Assembly: GCF_024448955.1 (NCBI RefSeq)
Contig: NZ_JAMOIH010000003.1
Span: 248,001-312,000 of the forward strand
From: Stutzerimonas stutzeri
GTDB taxonomy: Bacteria > Pseudomonadota > Gammaproteobacteria > Pseudomonadales > Pseudomonadaceae
Reading direction: 5' to 3'
Length of the DNA stretch: 64,000 bases
Position 1 is the stretch's first letter. Each line of letters starts with the position of its first letter. Shown one piece after another: positions 9,334 to 17,766 of the stretch. The position numbers and the translations under genes are program-made. The notes beneath the pieces were generated by a model. The model was not told the origin of the DNA and did no database searches. It worked only from the letters and a program-made list of their open reading frames with translations.

Positions 9334-10539
9334 GTGAGCGAAGTAGACTCCGACAAGGCAGCGCAGCAACCCAAGGGCAACGATCCCGTCATCCCAACCA
9401 AAGACATTCCGGCGAAGAAGCCGGTCGATGGCCCGTCGAAAGCCGACGGTCCTGGTCGTGGCCTGGCGGGTCTGGCATTGGTAATCGGCCTGGCCGGTCT
9501 GGCGGCGGGTGGCTACAGCGTCTGGCAGACCCAGCAGCTCGCTGAACAGGAACGCCAGCAGCTCGATGCGGCGCAGGCGACGCGGGAGCAGGCGCGTCAG
9601 TTGGATACGCGCAGTCAACAGCTGGCCAGCCGTCTCGGGCGACTGGAGCAATTGCCTTCTGCTGAGCAGCTGGAAGAGCGACGCCGTCTGCTTTCGGAGC
9701 TGCAAAGCGATCAGCAACGACTCTCGGGACGAGTAGAGCAGGTACTGGGCGCGAGCCGTGAGCAGTGGCGATTGGCCGAGGCCGAGCATCTGCTGCGCAT
9801 GGCGATGCTGCGTCTGTCGGCCATGCAGGACGTGCAGAGCGCCGAGTCGCTGATCGCCGAAGCCGATCTGATCCTGCGCAAGCAGGACGATCCAGGCGCG
9901 TACGGCACGCGGCAGAAACTGCTGGAAGGCCTCGAGGCGTTGCGCAGCTTGCCCGATCTGGATCGGACCGGTCTGTTTTTACAGCTGGGCGCGCTGCGTG
10001 GCCAGGCCAATCAGCTTAGCGGCCTGGCTCCAGAGTTCGAAAACGGCCCAAGTCAACCGCAGACGCAGGGTGAAAGCCGCTGGCGGCAATGGCTGGACGA
10101 GCTGACGCGTTACGTGCGGATCGACTTCAATGCCGGCACCGACGTCAAACCGTTGCTGGCCGGCCAGAGCCTGGCGCAGGTGCGACTGGCGCTTTCACTG
10201 GCCATCGAGCAGGCGCAGTGGGCGGTGCTCAATGGCAACCAGCAGGTTTATCGGCAATCGCTGGAGCAAGCCGCCCGGCTGATCCAAGATCACTTCAGCG
10301 AAGAGAACGGCCAGAGCCGTGGCCTGCGCGATCGTATCGGGGAGCTTGCGAAACGGCAGGTCTCGGTCACCCTGCCGGACCTGACGCCCGCGTTGCAGGC
10401 GATGCAGTCCTACGTGCAAACGCGCGACTCTGCCGATAACAACGAGCCGAACGATAACGCTGAGCGCGGCGCGCCGGCCAGCGAGGCCGAGCAGCCGGCC
10501 GACGCCGAACAGGCGGTCGAAGGGGATCTGCGCACATGA
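9334..10539 (+). CDS. hemX: HemX-type membrane protein (annotated uroporphyrinogen-III C-methyltransferase)
   Basis: 401 residues from GTG at 9334, preceded by AGGATGG. A 45-residue Lys/Pro/Asp-rich cytoplasmic tail precedes one membrane helix (about 50-70, GLAGLALVIGLAGLAAGGYS). The rest is a predicted periplasmic helical coiled coil rich in Gln, Glu and Leu, then an acidic low-complexity tail (about 365-401). No SAM-binding motif of a CobA-type methyltransferase is visible, so the methyltransferase name often given to this family is doubtful. It follows hemD by 16 bases and overlaps hemY by 4. Confidence 0.88.
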   Translation: MSEVDSDKAAQQPKGNDPVIPTKDIPAKKPVDGPSKADGPGRGLAGLALVIGLAGLAAGGYSVWQTQQLAEQERQQLDAAQATREQARQLDTRSQQLASRLGRLEQLPSAEQLEERRRLLSELQSDQQRLSGRVEQVLGASREQWRLAEAEHLLRMAMLRLSAMQDVQSAESLIAEADLILRKQDDPGAYGTRQKLLEGLEALRSLPDLDRTGLFLQLGALRGQANQLSGLAPEFENGPSQPQTQGESRWRQWLDELTRYVRIDFNAGTDVKPLLAGQSLAQVRLALSLAIEQAQWAVLNGNQQVYRQSLEQAARLIQDHFSEENGQSRGLRDRIGELAKRQVSVTLPDLTPALQAMQSYVQTRDSADNNEPNDNAERGAPASEAEQPADAEQAVEGDLRT

Positions 10540-11774
10540 AGCGACTGGCCGTTGTTGTTCTCATCCTGCTTGCCCTTGCCGGTTTTCTCGGCTGGGCCAT
10601 TTTTCAAGACGCTGGCTATGTCCTGATCAGCTACGACCGCTTTCGCTATGAGTCGAGCTTCTGGGTGTTCGTCGGGCTGATCGCCTGTCTCTGGCTGCTG
10701 GCAATGGCGGTTCACTGGGTGCTCGGGTTGCTTCATGCATCCGGCACGCTGGTCAACCCCTGGTCGCGTCGCCATCGCGCGCGGCGCGTCTCCAAGGCTT
10801 CGCGCGCAGGGCTGCGGGAGCTGGCCGAGGGGCAATGGAGCCCTGCGCTCGGCCATCTGCGCATAGCTGCCGAACATGATCAACAACCTCTAGTGCATTA
10901 TCTCGGTGCTGCCCGCGCCGCGAGCGAATTGGGTGAGTACGAACAAAGTGACGAGTTGCTGCGCAAGGCTCGCGAACGCGAACCCGAGGCCGGGCTGGCC
11001 ATCGGGCTTACCCAGGCTCAGTTGCAGATCGCGCGCGGCCAGTACGGCGACGCACGCGAATCCCTGAACGCGCTGCACAATGAAAACCCGCGCCATCCAT
11101 ATGTGCTGACGCTGCTCCAGCAGCTCTACGTCCAGTTACAGGACTGGCCCGCCTTGTGCCGTCTGCTACCGGAACTGCGCAAGCATCGTGTGCTGCCCCC
11201 GGCACGGCTGGACGAGCTAGAGCTGCTGGCCTGGACCGCCGCCCTGGAACAGGCGCCGCAGGCACCGGCCGCAACAGTGGAGGAGGGACAGCAAACGTTC
11301 AATCAACGTTGGCAGGCCGTGCCCAGCAAGCTGCGTAACGAGCCGGTGCTGGTGCGTGCCTATGCGGACGGCCTGACTCGACTGGGTGCGGAGGAGAAAG
11401 CCGAAGAAGTGCTTCGTGCCGCACTCAAACGCCACTTCGATGATCGCCTGATCGAGCGCTATGGTCGCGTTCGTGGGCGCGAGCCGACTCGCCAGTTGGC
11501 CCATGCCGAGGCCTGGCTTAAGAGCCATCCAGAAAATGCCGAGTTGCTGCTCGCACTGGGCCGCCTGAGTCTGCGCAACGAGTTCTGGGGCAAGGCGCGC
11601 GACTATCTGGAAGCCAGTCTGCGCTTGGGGCATCGTGCGGAAACCTGCGCGGAGCTGGCCCGGCTACTGGCGCAGCTGGGCGACAAAGAGCGCAGCAATC
11701 GGCTGTTCCAAGAGGGGCTTGGGTTAATCGACGGTGCGAACGGTGTCCGCTTGCCGGCGATCAGCAACGGTTGA
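10536..11774 (+). CDS. hemY: HemY-type TPR membrane protein
   Basis: 412 residues. Two hydrophobic helices at the N-terminus (about 2-24 and 43-65) are followed by a helical TPR-like region with repeated Ala/Leu/Glu helices (LLLALGRLSLRNEFWGKARDYLEASL near the end). This is the proteobacterial HemY family encoded next to hemX, not the protoporphyrinogen oxidase also called HemY in Bacillus. Its exact role is unknown; a scaffold for late haem synthesis at the inner membrane is the usual suggestion. Start overlaps the hemX stop (ATGA). Confidence 0.9.
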   Translation: MKRLAVVVLILLALAGFLGWAIFQDAGYVLISYDRFRYESSFWVFVGLIACLWLLAMAVHWVLGLLHASGTLVNPWSRRHRARRVSKASRAGLRELAEGQWSPALGHLRIAAEHDQQPLVHYLGAARAASELGEYEQSDELLRKAREREPEAGLAIGLTQAQLQIARGQYGDARESLNALHNENPRHPYVLTLLQQLYVQLQDWPALCRLLPELRKHRVLPPARLDELELLAWTAALEQAPQAPAATVEEGQQTFNQRWQAVPSKLRNEPVLVRAYADGLTRLGAEEKAEEVLRAALKRHFDDRLIERYGRVRGREPTRQLAHAEAWLKSHPENAELLLALGRLSLRNEFWGKARDYLEASLRLGHRAETCAELARLLAQLGDKERSNRLFQEGLGLIDGANGVRLPAISNG

Positions 11775-11856
11775 CCTCGGATACTGGCGCTGCCATAGCT
11801 TGCAGCCCGCAGCTTGGACTAATACCGTAGCGAGCTTTCCTGTCTGCGGAGTCGCC

Positions 11857-12348
11857 ATGAATCTGGCCAGCCCACGTTCGCTGTTTCTTCTGGCTTTCAT
11901 CGGCTGTGTGCTGATGATGGTCGCTGCGCTGTATCTCGAGCATGTGGTCGGGCTGGCGCCATGCCCGTTATGTATCGTTCAGCGCATTTGCGTGATCGCC
12001 TTTGGCGTGGTCTGCCTTATCGCTGCGATGCATGGGCCGCGCAAAACCGGTCGCCGCATCTATTCGATCCTGGCACTGCTGTTCGCGATGGCGGGCGGCG
12101 CCACGGCTGTGCGTCAGATATGGCTGCAGAACATACCGGCCGACCAGTTGCCGGCTTGCCTGCCCAGCCTCGAATACATGATGGATGCGCTGCCCTTCCA
12201 GGACATCGCCCGGCTGGTGCTTCACGGTACCGCCGAGTGCGCCGAGGTCAGCTGGACATTGCTGGGCATGAGCATTCCGGAGTGGACGCTGCTGGCATTC
12301 ATCGCGATGGGCCTGTTCTGCCTTTGGCAGCTGCTGCGGCGCGACTGA
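11857..12348 (+). CDS. DsbB-family disulfide bond oxidoreductase (DsbH position)
   Basis: 163 residues with four membrane helices. The first periplasmic loop has the redox pair Cys36-x-x-Cys39 (APCPLCIVQR), and the second loop has Cys101 and Cys128 (LPACLPS and GTAEC), the four cysteines used by DsbB to pass electrons from DsbA to quinone. The start at MNLASPRSLF was chosen over a longer open frame because it begins the first helix and has a CGGAG upstream. In P. aeruginosa the gene between hemY and algQ is the second DsbB paralogue, DsbH; the same position is seen here. Confidence 0.92.
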   Translation: MNLASPRSLFLLAFIGCVLMMVAALYLEHVVGLAPCPLCIVQRICVIAFGVVCLIAAMHGPRKTGRRIYSILALLFAMAGGATAVRQIWLQNIPADQLPACLPSLEYMMDALPFQDIARLVLHGTAECAEVSWTLLGMSIPEWTLLAFIAMGLFCLWQLLRRD

Positions 12349-12427
12349 GACCTTTTTGTCGAAACAGGCGAATGATCGCTGCGCTTGGTGGTCAATGGAC
12401 CAGAGCGAAGCGATCCGGTCATGCCTC

Positions 12428-12450
12428 GCCTGGATGATTTTCGTCCAGGC
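12428..12450 (+). other. Stem-loop in the dsbB-rsd intergenic region
   Basis: GCCTGGA (12428-12434) and TCCAGGC (12444-12450) form a perfect 7-bp stem with a 9-base loop. No T-run follows, so it is not a canonical terminator. The 254-base gap 12349-12602 holds no gene I can support; the hairpin could belong to the leader of rsd or a small RNA. Confidence 0.35.
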
Positions 12451-12602
12451 GGCTTGATGCTTCGGTCGCCGCAGCTTAGTCTGCGCTGGCGGCGACGGTT
12501 ATCCGCCGATTTCGCTGCCACTCACCCAAGGCCGATACCCCAAGACAAAAAAACGTCTCGGAAGGCGCAATAAGCATCATCGATTAGGGAAGTGAGGTCA
12601 TC

Positions 12603-13067
12603 ATGCTCGAGAGCTGTCGGAACGCCCAGGAACGCTGGGGAGGTGTACACCTGCTGATCGACCGCTGGCTGCAGGAACGCCATGCACTGATCAACGCATT
12701 CGATGGGCTGTATGGCGACCCCGCCGCCGCGAATCGCCCTGTCTTGCAAAAATTCTGCGAAATCCTGCTCGACTATGTGTCGGCTGGGCATTTCGAGATC
12801 TACGAGCAGCTGCTCAACGAGGCTGAGGCGTTCGGTGACAAGCGCGGCCTCGAGCTTGCTCGCCAGATCTATCCGCGCATCGAAGCCATTACCGAAGTAG
12901 CGGTGGCCTTCAATGACCGCTGCGACAGCGGCGATTGTCTGAATAGCCCAGGTCTGCCCGATGAGTTGAAGCGTCTGGGGCAGCTGCTGCACGAGCGCTT
13001 CGAGCTCGAAGACTGCCTGATCGAGGTGCTTCACACCGCTCACAAACAGACCGCCGCGCTGGCCTGA
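12603..13067 (+). CDS. algQ: Anti-sigma-70 factor Rsd/AlgQ
   Basis: 154 residues, four-helix-bundle family of Rsd. Conserved blocks are [24 protein letters not shown] at the N-terminus and [24 protein letters not shown] in the middle, then [18 protein letters not shown]. Rsd/AlgQ binds region 4 of the housekeeping sigma factor and shifts core polymerase towards alternative sigma factors; in P. aeruginosa AlgQ also affects alginate and siderophore genes. Placement between the DsbB paralogue and algP is the typical Pseudomonas order. Confidence 0.94.
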   Translation: MLESCRNAQERWGGVHLLIDRWLQERHALINAFDGLYGDPAAANRPVLQKFCEILLDYVSAGHFEIYEQLLNEAEAFGDKRGLELARQIYPRIEAITEVAVAFNDRCDSGDCLNSPGLPDELKRLGQLLHERFELEDCLIEVLHTAHKQTAALA

Positions 13068-13166
13068 TACCGGCCGGCGAGTTAGGTCATATCGCATACG
13101 ACGGTCGGTAGCGGAGCGCGCGGACCGTCCGACATGGTAGCGCCCATCTCATCAGGAGGCATGTTC

Positions 13167-13937
13167 ATGCCTGCGAAGAAAAACTCGATCACGACGCCGC
13201 TGCATCTACTGCAGCAGCTGTCCCATAGCCTGGTTGCTCATCTGCAAAAGGCGTGCAACGAGGCGCAGAGGGACGCCGAAGTGCTGCTGGCCAAGCTTGA
13301 GAAGCAGCGCGGCAAGACACAGGAGAAAGTCATCAAGGCGCGCGCCAAGCTCGATGAAGCCGGTGGTGCGGGTAAATCGAAGGCGCAGAGCAAAGCCCGC
13401 GCCAGGCTGGCCGAGCTGGATGACATGCTTGCCGTACTGCAGGCGCGGCAGAGTGAAACGCTGGGCTATCTGTCGGAACTCAAGCGCGACGCCGAACAGA
13501 GCCTGAAGCTCGCCCAAGGCATCACCGACGTCGAAAAGGCGGCCGCCCAAGCCCTGGCTACGCGCAGCAAGCCTGCTGCCGCGACCCGCAGCAAGGCGCC
13601 AACCAAGACCACTAAACCTGCCGCCGAGGCAGCACCAGCCAAGCCGGCTGCTGACAAAGCGGTTTCAGGCACGGTTTCGTCGCGTCCGGCTGCAAGTCGC
13701 TCCAAACCCGCCGTCAAGGCTGGCAGCACGGCAAAACCGGCCGAGGCCAAGGCGCCGGCTACCAGAGCGTCGGCTGCCAAGACAACGAGCGCTCCGCGCC
13801 GTCCCGCCAGCAAACCGGCATCCGCTGCAAAGCCCGCTTCGGCAACCTCCAGACCCGCTGCGGCGAAGAAACCAGCCCGCAAGCCGGCGGCGGCCAAGCG
13901 CGAAGCCTCAACTCAATCGCCGCCGGTCGCGAGCTGA
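13167..13937 (+). CDS. algP: Histone H1-like protein AlgP
   Basis: 256 residues. AGGAGG at 13154-13159 gives a 7-base spacing to the ATG at 13167 (MPAKKNSITTPLHLLQQL), better than the ATG at 13161. Residues 1-130 are a conserved helical head; residues 130-256 are an Ala/Lys/Pro/Ser tail with many KPA and RPA repeats, as in eukaryotic H1 tails. AlgP affects alginate gene expression in P. aeruginosa and probably binds DNA non-specifically. The tail is shorter than the 352-residue P. aeruginosa protein, as expected for a length-variable repeat. The 3' end overlaps the converging gene by 25 bases. Confidence 0.93.
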   Translation: MPAKKNSITTPLHLLQQLSHSLVAHLQKACNEAQRDAEVLLAKLEKQRGKTQEKVIKARAKLDEAGGAGKSKAQSKARARLAELDDMLAVLQARQSETLGYLSELKRDAEQSLKLAQGITDVEKAAAQALATRSKPAAATRSKAPTKTTKPAAEAAPAKPAADKAVSGTVSSRPAASRSKPAVKAGSTAKPAEAKAPATRASAAKTTSAPRRPASKPASAAKPASATSRPAAAKKPARKPAAAKREASTQSPPVAS

Positions 13938-14392
13938 GAGCCAGCCACACGCCTAAGGGTCTCCCAGAGTGCTTGTTTCTCGCCGCTGAGGCCGGCACAG
14001 AGCGGGCCCAGCCAGTTGGTTCGCTCGCTGCCTTTCGGCCAAGGCTGCGTCGCTGACTGCAGACGCTGAAGCTGGATATGTTCGGCGTCCAGCTCAAGCG
14101 CTTTCACTCGTTCACGCAGCTCTGCTAGCTCGCAGTCCGTCGCAGCCTGTTGGCGCCAGCTCTGGCGCAGAGTGCGCAACGGTGCGACCACCATGGTTCG
14201 CCAGTCATCGCTGAGGCTTTTTAGCTGCATAAACCGCGCTTCATCACATGCAACGCCACGGCATTCCAGCCAGGCGCCGGTCAATAACAGACAGACATCC
14301 GCCCCCGCGGCCTGCAGTTCGAGGCAGGCCGCTTCGACGCCGGGCTGCTGGTAGCAGGTGAGGGCGAAGGTCCAGAGATCGTCATGCTTCAT
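13913..14392 (-). CDS. TIGR02444 (DUF2390)-family protein
   Basis: 159 residues starting MKHDDLWTFALTCYQQPGVEA, the typical N-terminus of this family of unknown function. The protein is helical and soluble, with conserved CLELQAAGADVCLLLTGAWLE. It converges on algP and overlaps its last 25 bases, and is divergent from the ABC-F gene, whose ATG lies 67 bases away; the two must share a short promoter region. Function unknown. Confidence 0.88.
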   Translation of the reverse strand: MKHDDLWTFALTCYQQPGVEAACLELQAAGADVCLLLTGAWLECRGVACDEARFMQLKSLSDDWRTMVVAPLRTLRQSWRQQAATDCELAELRERVKALELDAEHIQLQRLQSATQPWPKGSERTNWLGPLCAGLSGEKQALWETLRRVAGSQLATGGD

Positions 14393-14459
14393 CGGTGTCG
14401 GTTTTTTTCGTGAGCAGCCGGATGGATTTCCGAGCGACCTGATAAACTCCGCCGCCATT

Positions 14460-16370
14460 ATGATCCGACTTCAGAACCTGACTCTACAGCGCGGTCCTCA
14501 GCGTTTGCTGGAAGGCGCCGAGCTGACCCTGCATTTTGGCCAGAAGGTCGGGCTGGTGGGTGCCAATGGCGCCGGGAAATCCAGCCTCTTCGCACTGTTA
14601 CGCGGCGAATTCGCACCCGACGGCGGCGACTGCCAGTTGCCGCCGGACTGGCGTATCGCCCACATGAGGCAGGAGGTCGATACGCTCGACCGTCTCGCTG
14701 TGGATTATGTCCTCGATGGCGATGCCGAGCTGCGCCGCGTGCAGGCCGCACTGATTGCCGCCGAGGCCGCTCATGACGGTGCCTCGCTTGCGCGCCTGCA
14801 TACCGAGTTGGACAACGCCGACGGTTACAGTGCCGACGCGCGGGCGCGCAAGCTGCTCGCCGGCCTGGGATTTGCCAACGAGCAGATGGATCTTGCGGTC
14901 AGCAGTTTCTCCGGTGGCTGGCGGATGCGTTTGAATCTGGCGCAGGCGTTGATGTGTCCTTCCGACCTGCTGTTGCTCGACGAACCCACCAACCACCTCG
15001 ATCTGGATGCCATTCTCTGGCTCGAATCCTGGCTGAAGAGCTATCCGGGCACGCTGATGCTGATTTCCCACGACCGCGACTTTCTCGATGAAGTCGTAGG
15101 CAACGTCGTGCATGTCGAGCAACGCAAACTGACGCTCTACCGCGGTGGTTATTCGGCCTTCGAGCGGGCGCGCGCCGAGCGGCTGGCGCAGCAGCAGCAA
15201 GCGTTCGAGAAGCAGCAGGCGCAGCGCGAGCACATGGAGGACTTCATCCGGCGCTTCAAGGCCAAGGCAAGCAAGGCACGCCAGGCGCAGAGCCGGATCA
15301 AAGCGCTGGAAAAACTCGAGGAACTGGCGCCGGCGCATATCGATTCGCCGTTCGACTTCGTTTTCCGTGAGGCCGACAAGGTCTCCAGCCCGTTGCTGGA
15401 TCTGGCCGAAGGCAGCCTCGGTTATGGCGAAAAACGGGTGCTGGACAAGGTCAAGCTGCAGTTGGTGCCCGGCGCGCGGATTGGCCTGCTTGGCCCGAAC
15501 GGGGCGGGCAAGTCCACCCTGATCAAGACGCTGGCCAACGAACTGCAACCATTGGGTGGTCGCCTGCAGCGCGGCGAGAACCTGGTGATCGGCTATTTCG
15601 CCCAGCATCAGCTCGACGCGCTGGACCCCAAGGCCAGTCCGCTGTTGCACTTGCAACGCATTGCACCGGGTGAGCGCGAGCAGGTGTTGCGTGATTTTCT
15701 CGGCGGTTTCGATTTTCGCGGCAATCGCTGTGACGAGCCGGTCGTTAATTTCTCCGGCGGTGAAAAGGCCCGTCTGGCGCTGGCGCTGATCGCCTGGGGC
15801 AAGCCCAACCTGCTGCTGCTCGACGAACCGACCAACCACCTCGATCTGGAGATGCGACTGGCGCTGACTTTGGCGCTGCAGGATTTCGAGGGTGCCGTGC
15901 TGGTGGTGTCGCACGATCGGCATCTGCTCAAGAGCACCACCGACGAGTTTCTGCTGGTGGCCGATGGACGCGTCGTCGCGTTCGACGGTGATCTCGAAGA
16001 TTACGCGCGGTGGTTGGTGGATTATCGCGTTCGCCAGCAACCGACCAGCGCCACCGAATCCTCCGCAGACAAGACCGATAAGCGTGCTTTACGTCAGGCT
16101 GCCGCCGCGTTGCGCCAGCAGCTTGCGCCGCTCAGACGTCAGTCGGACAAGCTCGAAAAGGACCTGTCCGGGGTTCAGGAAAAGCTTGCCGCGCTGGAGC
16201 AGCGCCTGGGTGACGCCGCCATCTACGAGGCGGCGCGCAAGGACGAATTACGCGAATTGCTAGCCAATCAGGCGGAACTGAAGGCTCGCGAGGGCGAGCT
16301 GGAGGAGGCCTGGCTGACAGCGCTGGAGGCGCTCGAAACCTTGCAGGGGCAGCTGGAGGGCGGCGTATGA
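14460..16370 (+). CDS. ABC-F ATPase, YheS-like
   Basis: 636 residues with two ABC nucleotide-binding domains and no membrane helices. Walker A motifs are GANGAGKSS (about 36-44) and GPNGAGKST (about 344-352); signatures are SSFSGGWRMR and NFSGGEKARL; both Walker B motifs read LLLDEPTNHLDL. The inter-domain linker (about 235-300) is charged and helical, as in ribosome-binding ABC-F proteins, and a C-terminal coiled coil covers about 540-630. Length and the C-terminal extension fit YheS. ABC-F proteins act in the ribosomal E site. The downstream MscS-type gene overlaps by 4 bases. Confidence 0.93.
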   Translation: MIRLQNLTLQRGPQRLLEGAELTLHFGQKVGLVGANGAGKSSLFALLRGEFAPDGGDCQLPPDWRIAHMRQEVDTLDRLAVDYVLDGDAELRRVQAALIAAEAAHDGASLARLHTELDNADGYSADARARKLLAGLGFANEQMDLAVSSFSGGWRMRLNLAQALMCPSDLLLLDEPTNHLDLDAILWLESWLKSYPGTLMLISHDRDFLDEVVGNVVHVEQRKLTLYRGGYSAFERARAERLAQQQQAFEKQQAQREHMEDFIRRFKAKASKARQAQSRIKALEKLEELAPAHIDSPFDFVFREADKVSSPLLDLAEGSLGYGEKRVLDKVKLQLVPGARIGLLGPNGAGKSTLIKTLANELQPLGGRLQRGENLVIGYFAQHQLDALDPKASPLLHLQRIAPGEREQVLRDFLGGFDFRGNRCDEPVVNFSGGEKARLALALIAWGKPNLLLLDEPTNHLDLEMRLALTLALQDFEGAVLVVSHDRHLLKSTTDEFLLVADGRVVAFDGDLEDYARWLVDYRVRQQPTSATESSADKTDKRALRQAAAALRQQLAPLRRQSDKLEKDLSGVQEKLAALEQRLGDAAIYEAARKDELRELLANQAELKAREGELEEAWLTALEALETLQGQLEGGV

Positions 16371-16948
16371 ACGAGCAGTTGTTGATTCTTTCGCAGGAAT
16401 GGGGGGACCAGCTGCTACTGGGCCTGCAGGTTCTGCTCATTCTGTTGGTCGCCTACGCCTTGCAGCGTTTCGTAGTGCGTGCGCTGACTCGGCTAGGCAG
16501 CCGCTATCCGCTGCCGCCTGAACTGTTGCTGCCGCTGCGTGGCGGCATTCGCTGGTTCATCATTGGTGGCGCGCTGATCATGGTGCTGGAACGCTTCGGC
16601 GTCTCGGCGACGGTGCTCTGGACCGCGTTCTCCGGTTTTGTCGCGGTGGCGGCTATCGCCTTCTTCGCTATCTGGAGCGTTCTGTCGAACCTGCTCTGCG
16701 CTGTGCTGATTATGACCGTCGGGCCCTTTAGGCTGGGCGACCTGGTCGAACTGGTCGAGAGCTTCGACAAGCCCATCGTCAAAGGCCGTGTCATCGATAT
16801 AAACCTGCTTTACACCACCCTCGAAGAGGTGGCCGAGAGCGGAACTGGTGCGATCGTCCAGGTGCCAAACAGCTTGTTCTTTCAGAAGGTCGTGCGCCGC
16901 TGGCGCGGGACCGACATACAAACGCCTAATCACAGCACTCACGAGTAG
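16367..16948 (+). CDS. Small MscS-family mechanosensitive channel
   Basis: 193 residues. Hydrophobic helices lie at about 18-38, 62-80 and 85-115; the last (FSGFVAVAAIAFFAIWSVLSNLLCAVLI) resembles the pore helix TM3 of MscS, followed by the beta domain (PFRLGDLVEL and KGRVIDINLLYTTLEE). It is shorter than E. coli MscS (286 residues) because the C-terminal alpha-beta domain is nearly absent. It overlaps the ABC-F gene (ATGA) and precedes terC by 5 bases, so the three are probably one transcript. Such channels open on membrane tension to release solutes. Confidence 0.85.
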   Translation: MNEQLLILSQEWGDQLLLGLQVLLILLVAYALQRFVVRALTRLGSRYPLPPELLLPLRGGIRWFIIGGALIMVLERFGVSATVLWTAFSGFVAVAAIAFFAIWSVLSNLLCAVLIMTVGPFRLGDLVELVESFDKPIVKGRVIDINLLYTTLEEVAESGTGAIVQVPNSLFFQKVVRRWRGTDIQTPNHSTHE

Positions 16949-16953
16949 CACCT

Positions 16954-17715
16954 ATGGAATGGCTTACCAGCCCCGAAATCTGGGTCGCGTTTCTGACCCT
17001 GACCGCCCTGGAAATTGTCCTCGGCATCGACAACATCATCTTCATCTCCATTCTGGTCGGCCGCCTACCGAAGGAGCAGCAACCCAAGGCTCGCTTCTTC
17101 GGGTTGGCCCTGGCCATGGGGACGCGGATCCTGCTGCTGCTGTCGATCACTTGGGTAATGCGCCTGACCAACGATCTGTTCACGGTTCTGGGGCATGGTG
17201 TATCCGGGCGCGACCTGATTCTGTTCTTCGGTGGTCTGTTCCTGCTATTCAAAAGCACCATGGAAATCTGGCACAGCGTTGAAGGCGAAGAAGGAGAGGA
17301 AGGCACTACCAGCGGCGCGGTCAAGGCCGGCTTCGTCGGTATCATTCTGCAGATTGCGGTAATCGATATCGTCTTCTCGCTGGACTCGGTGATTACGGCG
17401 GTGGGTCTGGTGGACAACGTACAGGTGATGATCGCCGCGATCGTCATCGCCGTCGGTGTAATGATGCTGTCGGCCAGCACCATCAGCGACTTCATCGAAA
17501 AGCATCCGACGCTGAAGATTCTCGCGTTGTCGTTCCTGATCGTAGTCGGCACCCTGCTGATCGCCGAAGCCTTCGGCGCTCACGTGCCCAAGGGCTACGT
17601 GTACTTCGCCATGGCATTCTCGCTGACGGTCGAAGCGCTCAATATCCGGATGCGCAAGGCAATGAATCGCAAGCTGAAAGAGCCGGTCAAGCTTGGCAAG
17701 GACATGCCGGACTGA
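16954..17715 (+). CDS. TerC-family integral membrane protein
   Basis: 253 residues, about seven membrane helices. The TerC hallmark is the pair of acidic helices LEIVLGIDNIIFISIL (about 20-35) and IVFSLDSVITAVGL (about 140-155), which contain the conserved Asp/Asn residues thought to bind metal. TerC-family proteins export Mn2+ or assist metal loading of exported proteins; tellurite resistance applies only to ter clusters, absent here. A Glu-rich cytoplasmic loop (VEGEEGEEG) separates the two halves. No yybP-ykoY-like riboswitch could be recognised upstream. Confidence 0.9.
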   Translation: MEWLTSPEIWVAFLTLTALEIVLGIDNIIFISILVGRLPKEQQPKARFFGLALAMGTRILLLLSITWVMRLTNDLFTVLGHGVSGRDLILFFGGLFLLFKSTMEIWHSVEGEEGEEGTTSGAVKAGFVGIILQIAVIDIVFSLDSVITAVGLVDNVQVMIAAIVIAVGVMMLSASTISDFIEKHPTLKILALSFLIVVGTLLIAEAFGAHVPKGYVYFAMAFSLTVEALNIRMRKAMNRKLKEPVKLGKDMPD

Positions 17716-17726
17716 GGATGAACAAC

Positions 17727-17748
17727 CGGCTGCATCCAGGTGCAGCCG
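17727..17748 (+). terminator. Hairpin between terC and lysE-type gene
   Basis: CGGCTGCA (17727-17734) pairs with TGCAGCCG (17741-17748) across a six-base loop. Only two T residues follow, so termination would be weak or Rho-assisted. Confidence 0.35.
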
Positions 17749-17766
17749 TTGCCTGAGGCTTAAATC

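Noticed and set aside
9334-10539. HemX as a true uroporphyrinogen-III methyltransferase
   Set aside because: The protein has one membrane helix and a coiled coil but no SAM-binding motifs, so only the family name is kept.
12385-12573. 62-codon open frame in the dsbB-algQ gap
   Set aside because: No ribosome site, Arg/Pro-rich random-like product, and it contains the stem-loop.
13563-13937. Tandem-repeat array as a CRISPR-like or minisatellite locus
   Set aside because: The repeats are in-frame Lys-Pro-Ala codons of the AlgP tail, without regular spacers.
14598-16040. 480-codon open frame opposite the ABC-F gene
   Set aside because: Antisense to an ATPase with two complete Walker A, signature and Walker B sets.
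16954-17715. TerC as tellurite resistance system
   Set aside because: No terA, terB, terD or terZ genes are nearby; a general metal-related TerC is more likely.
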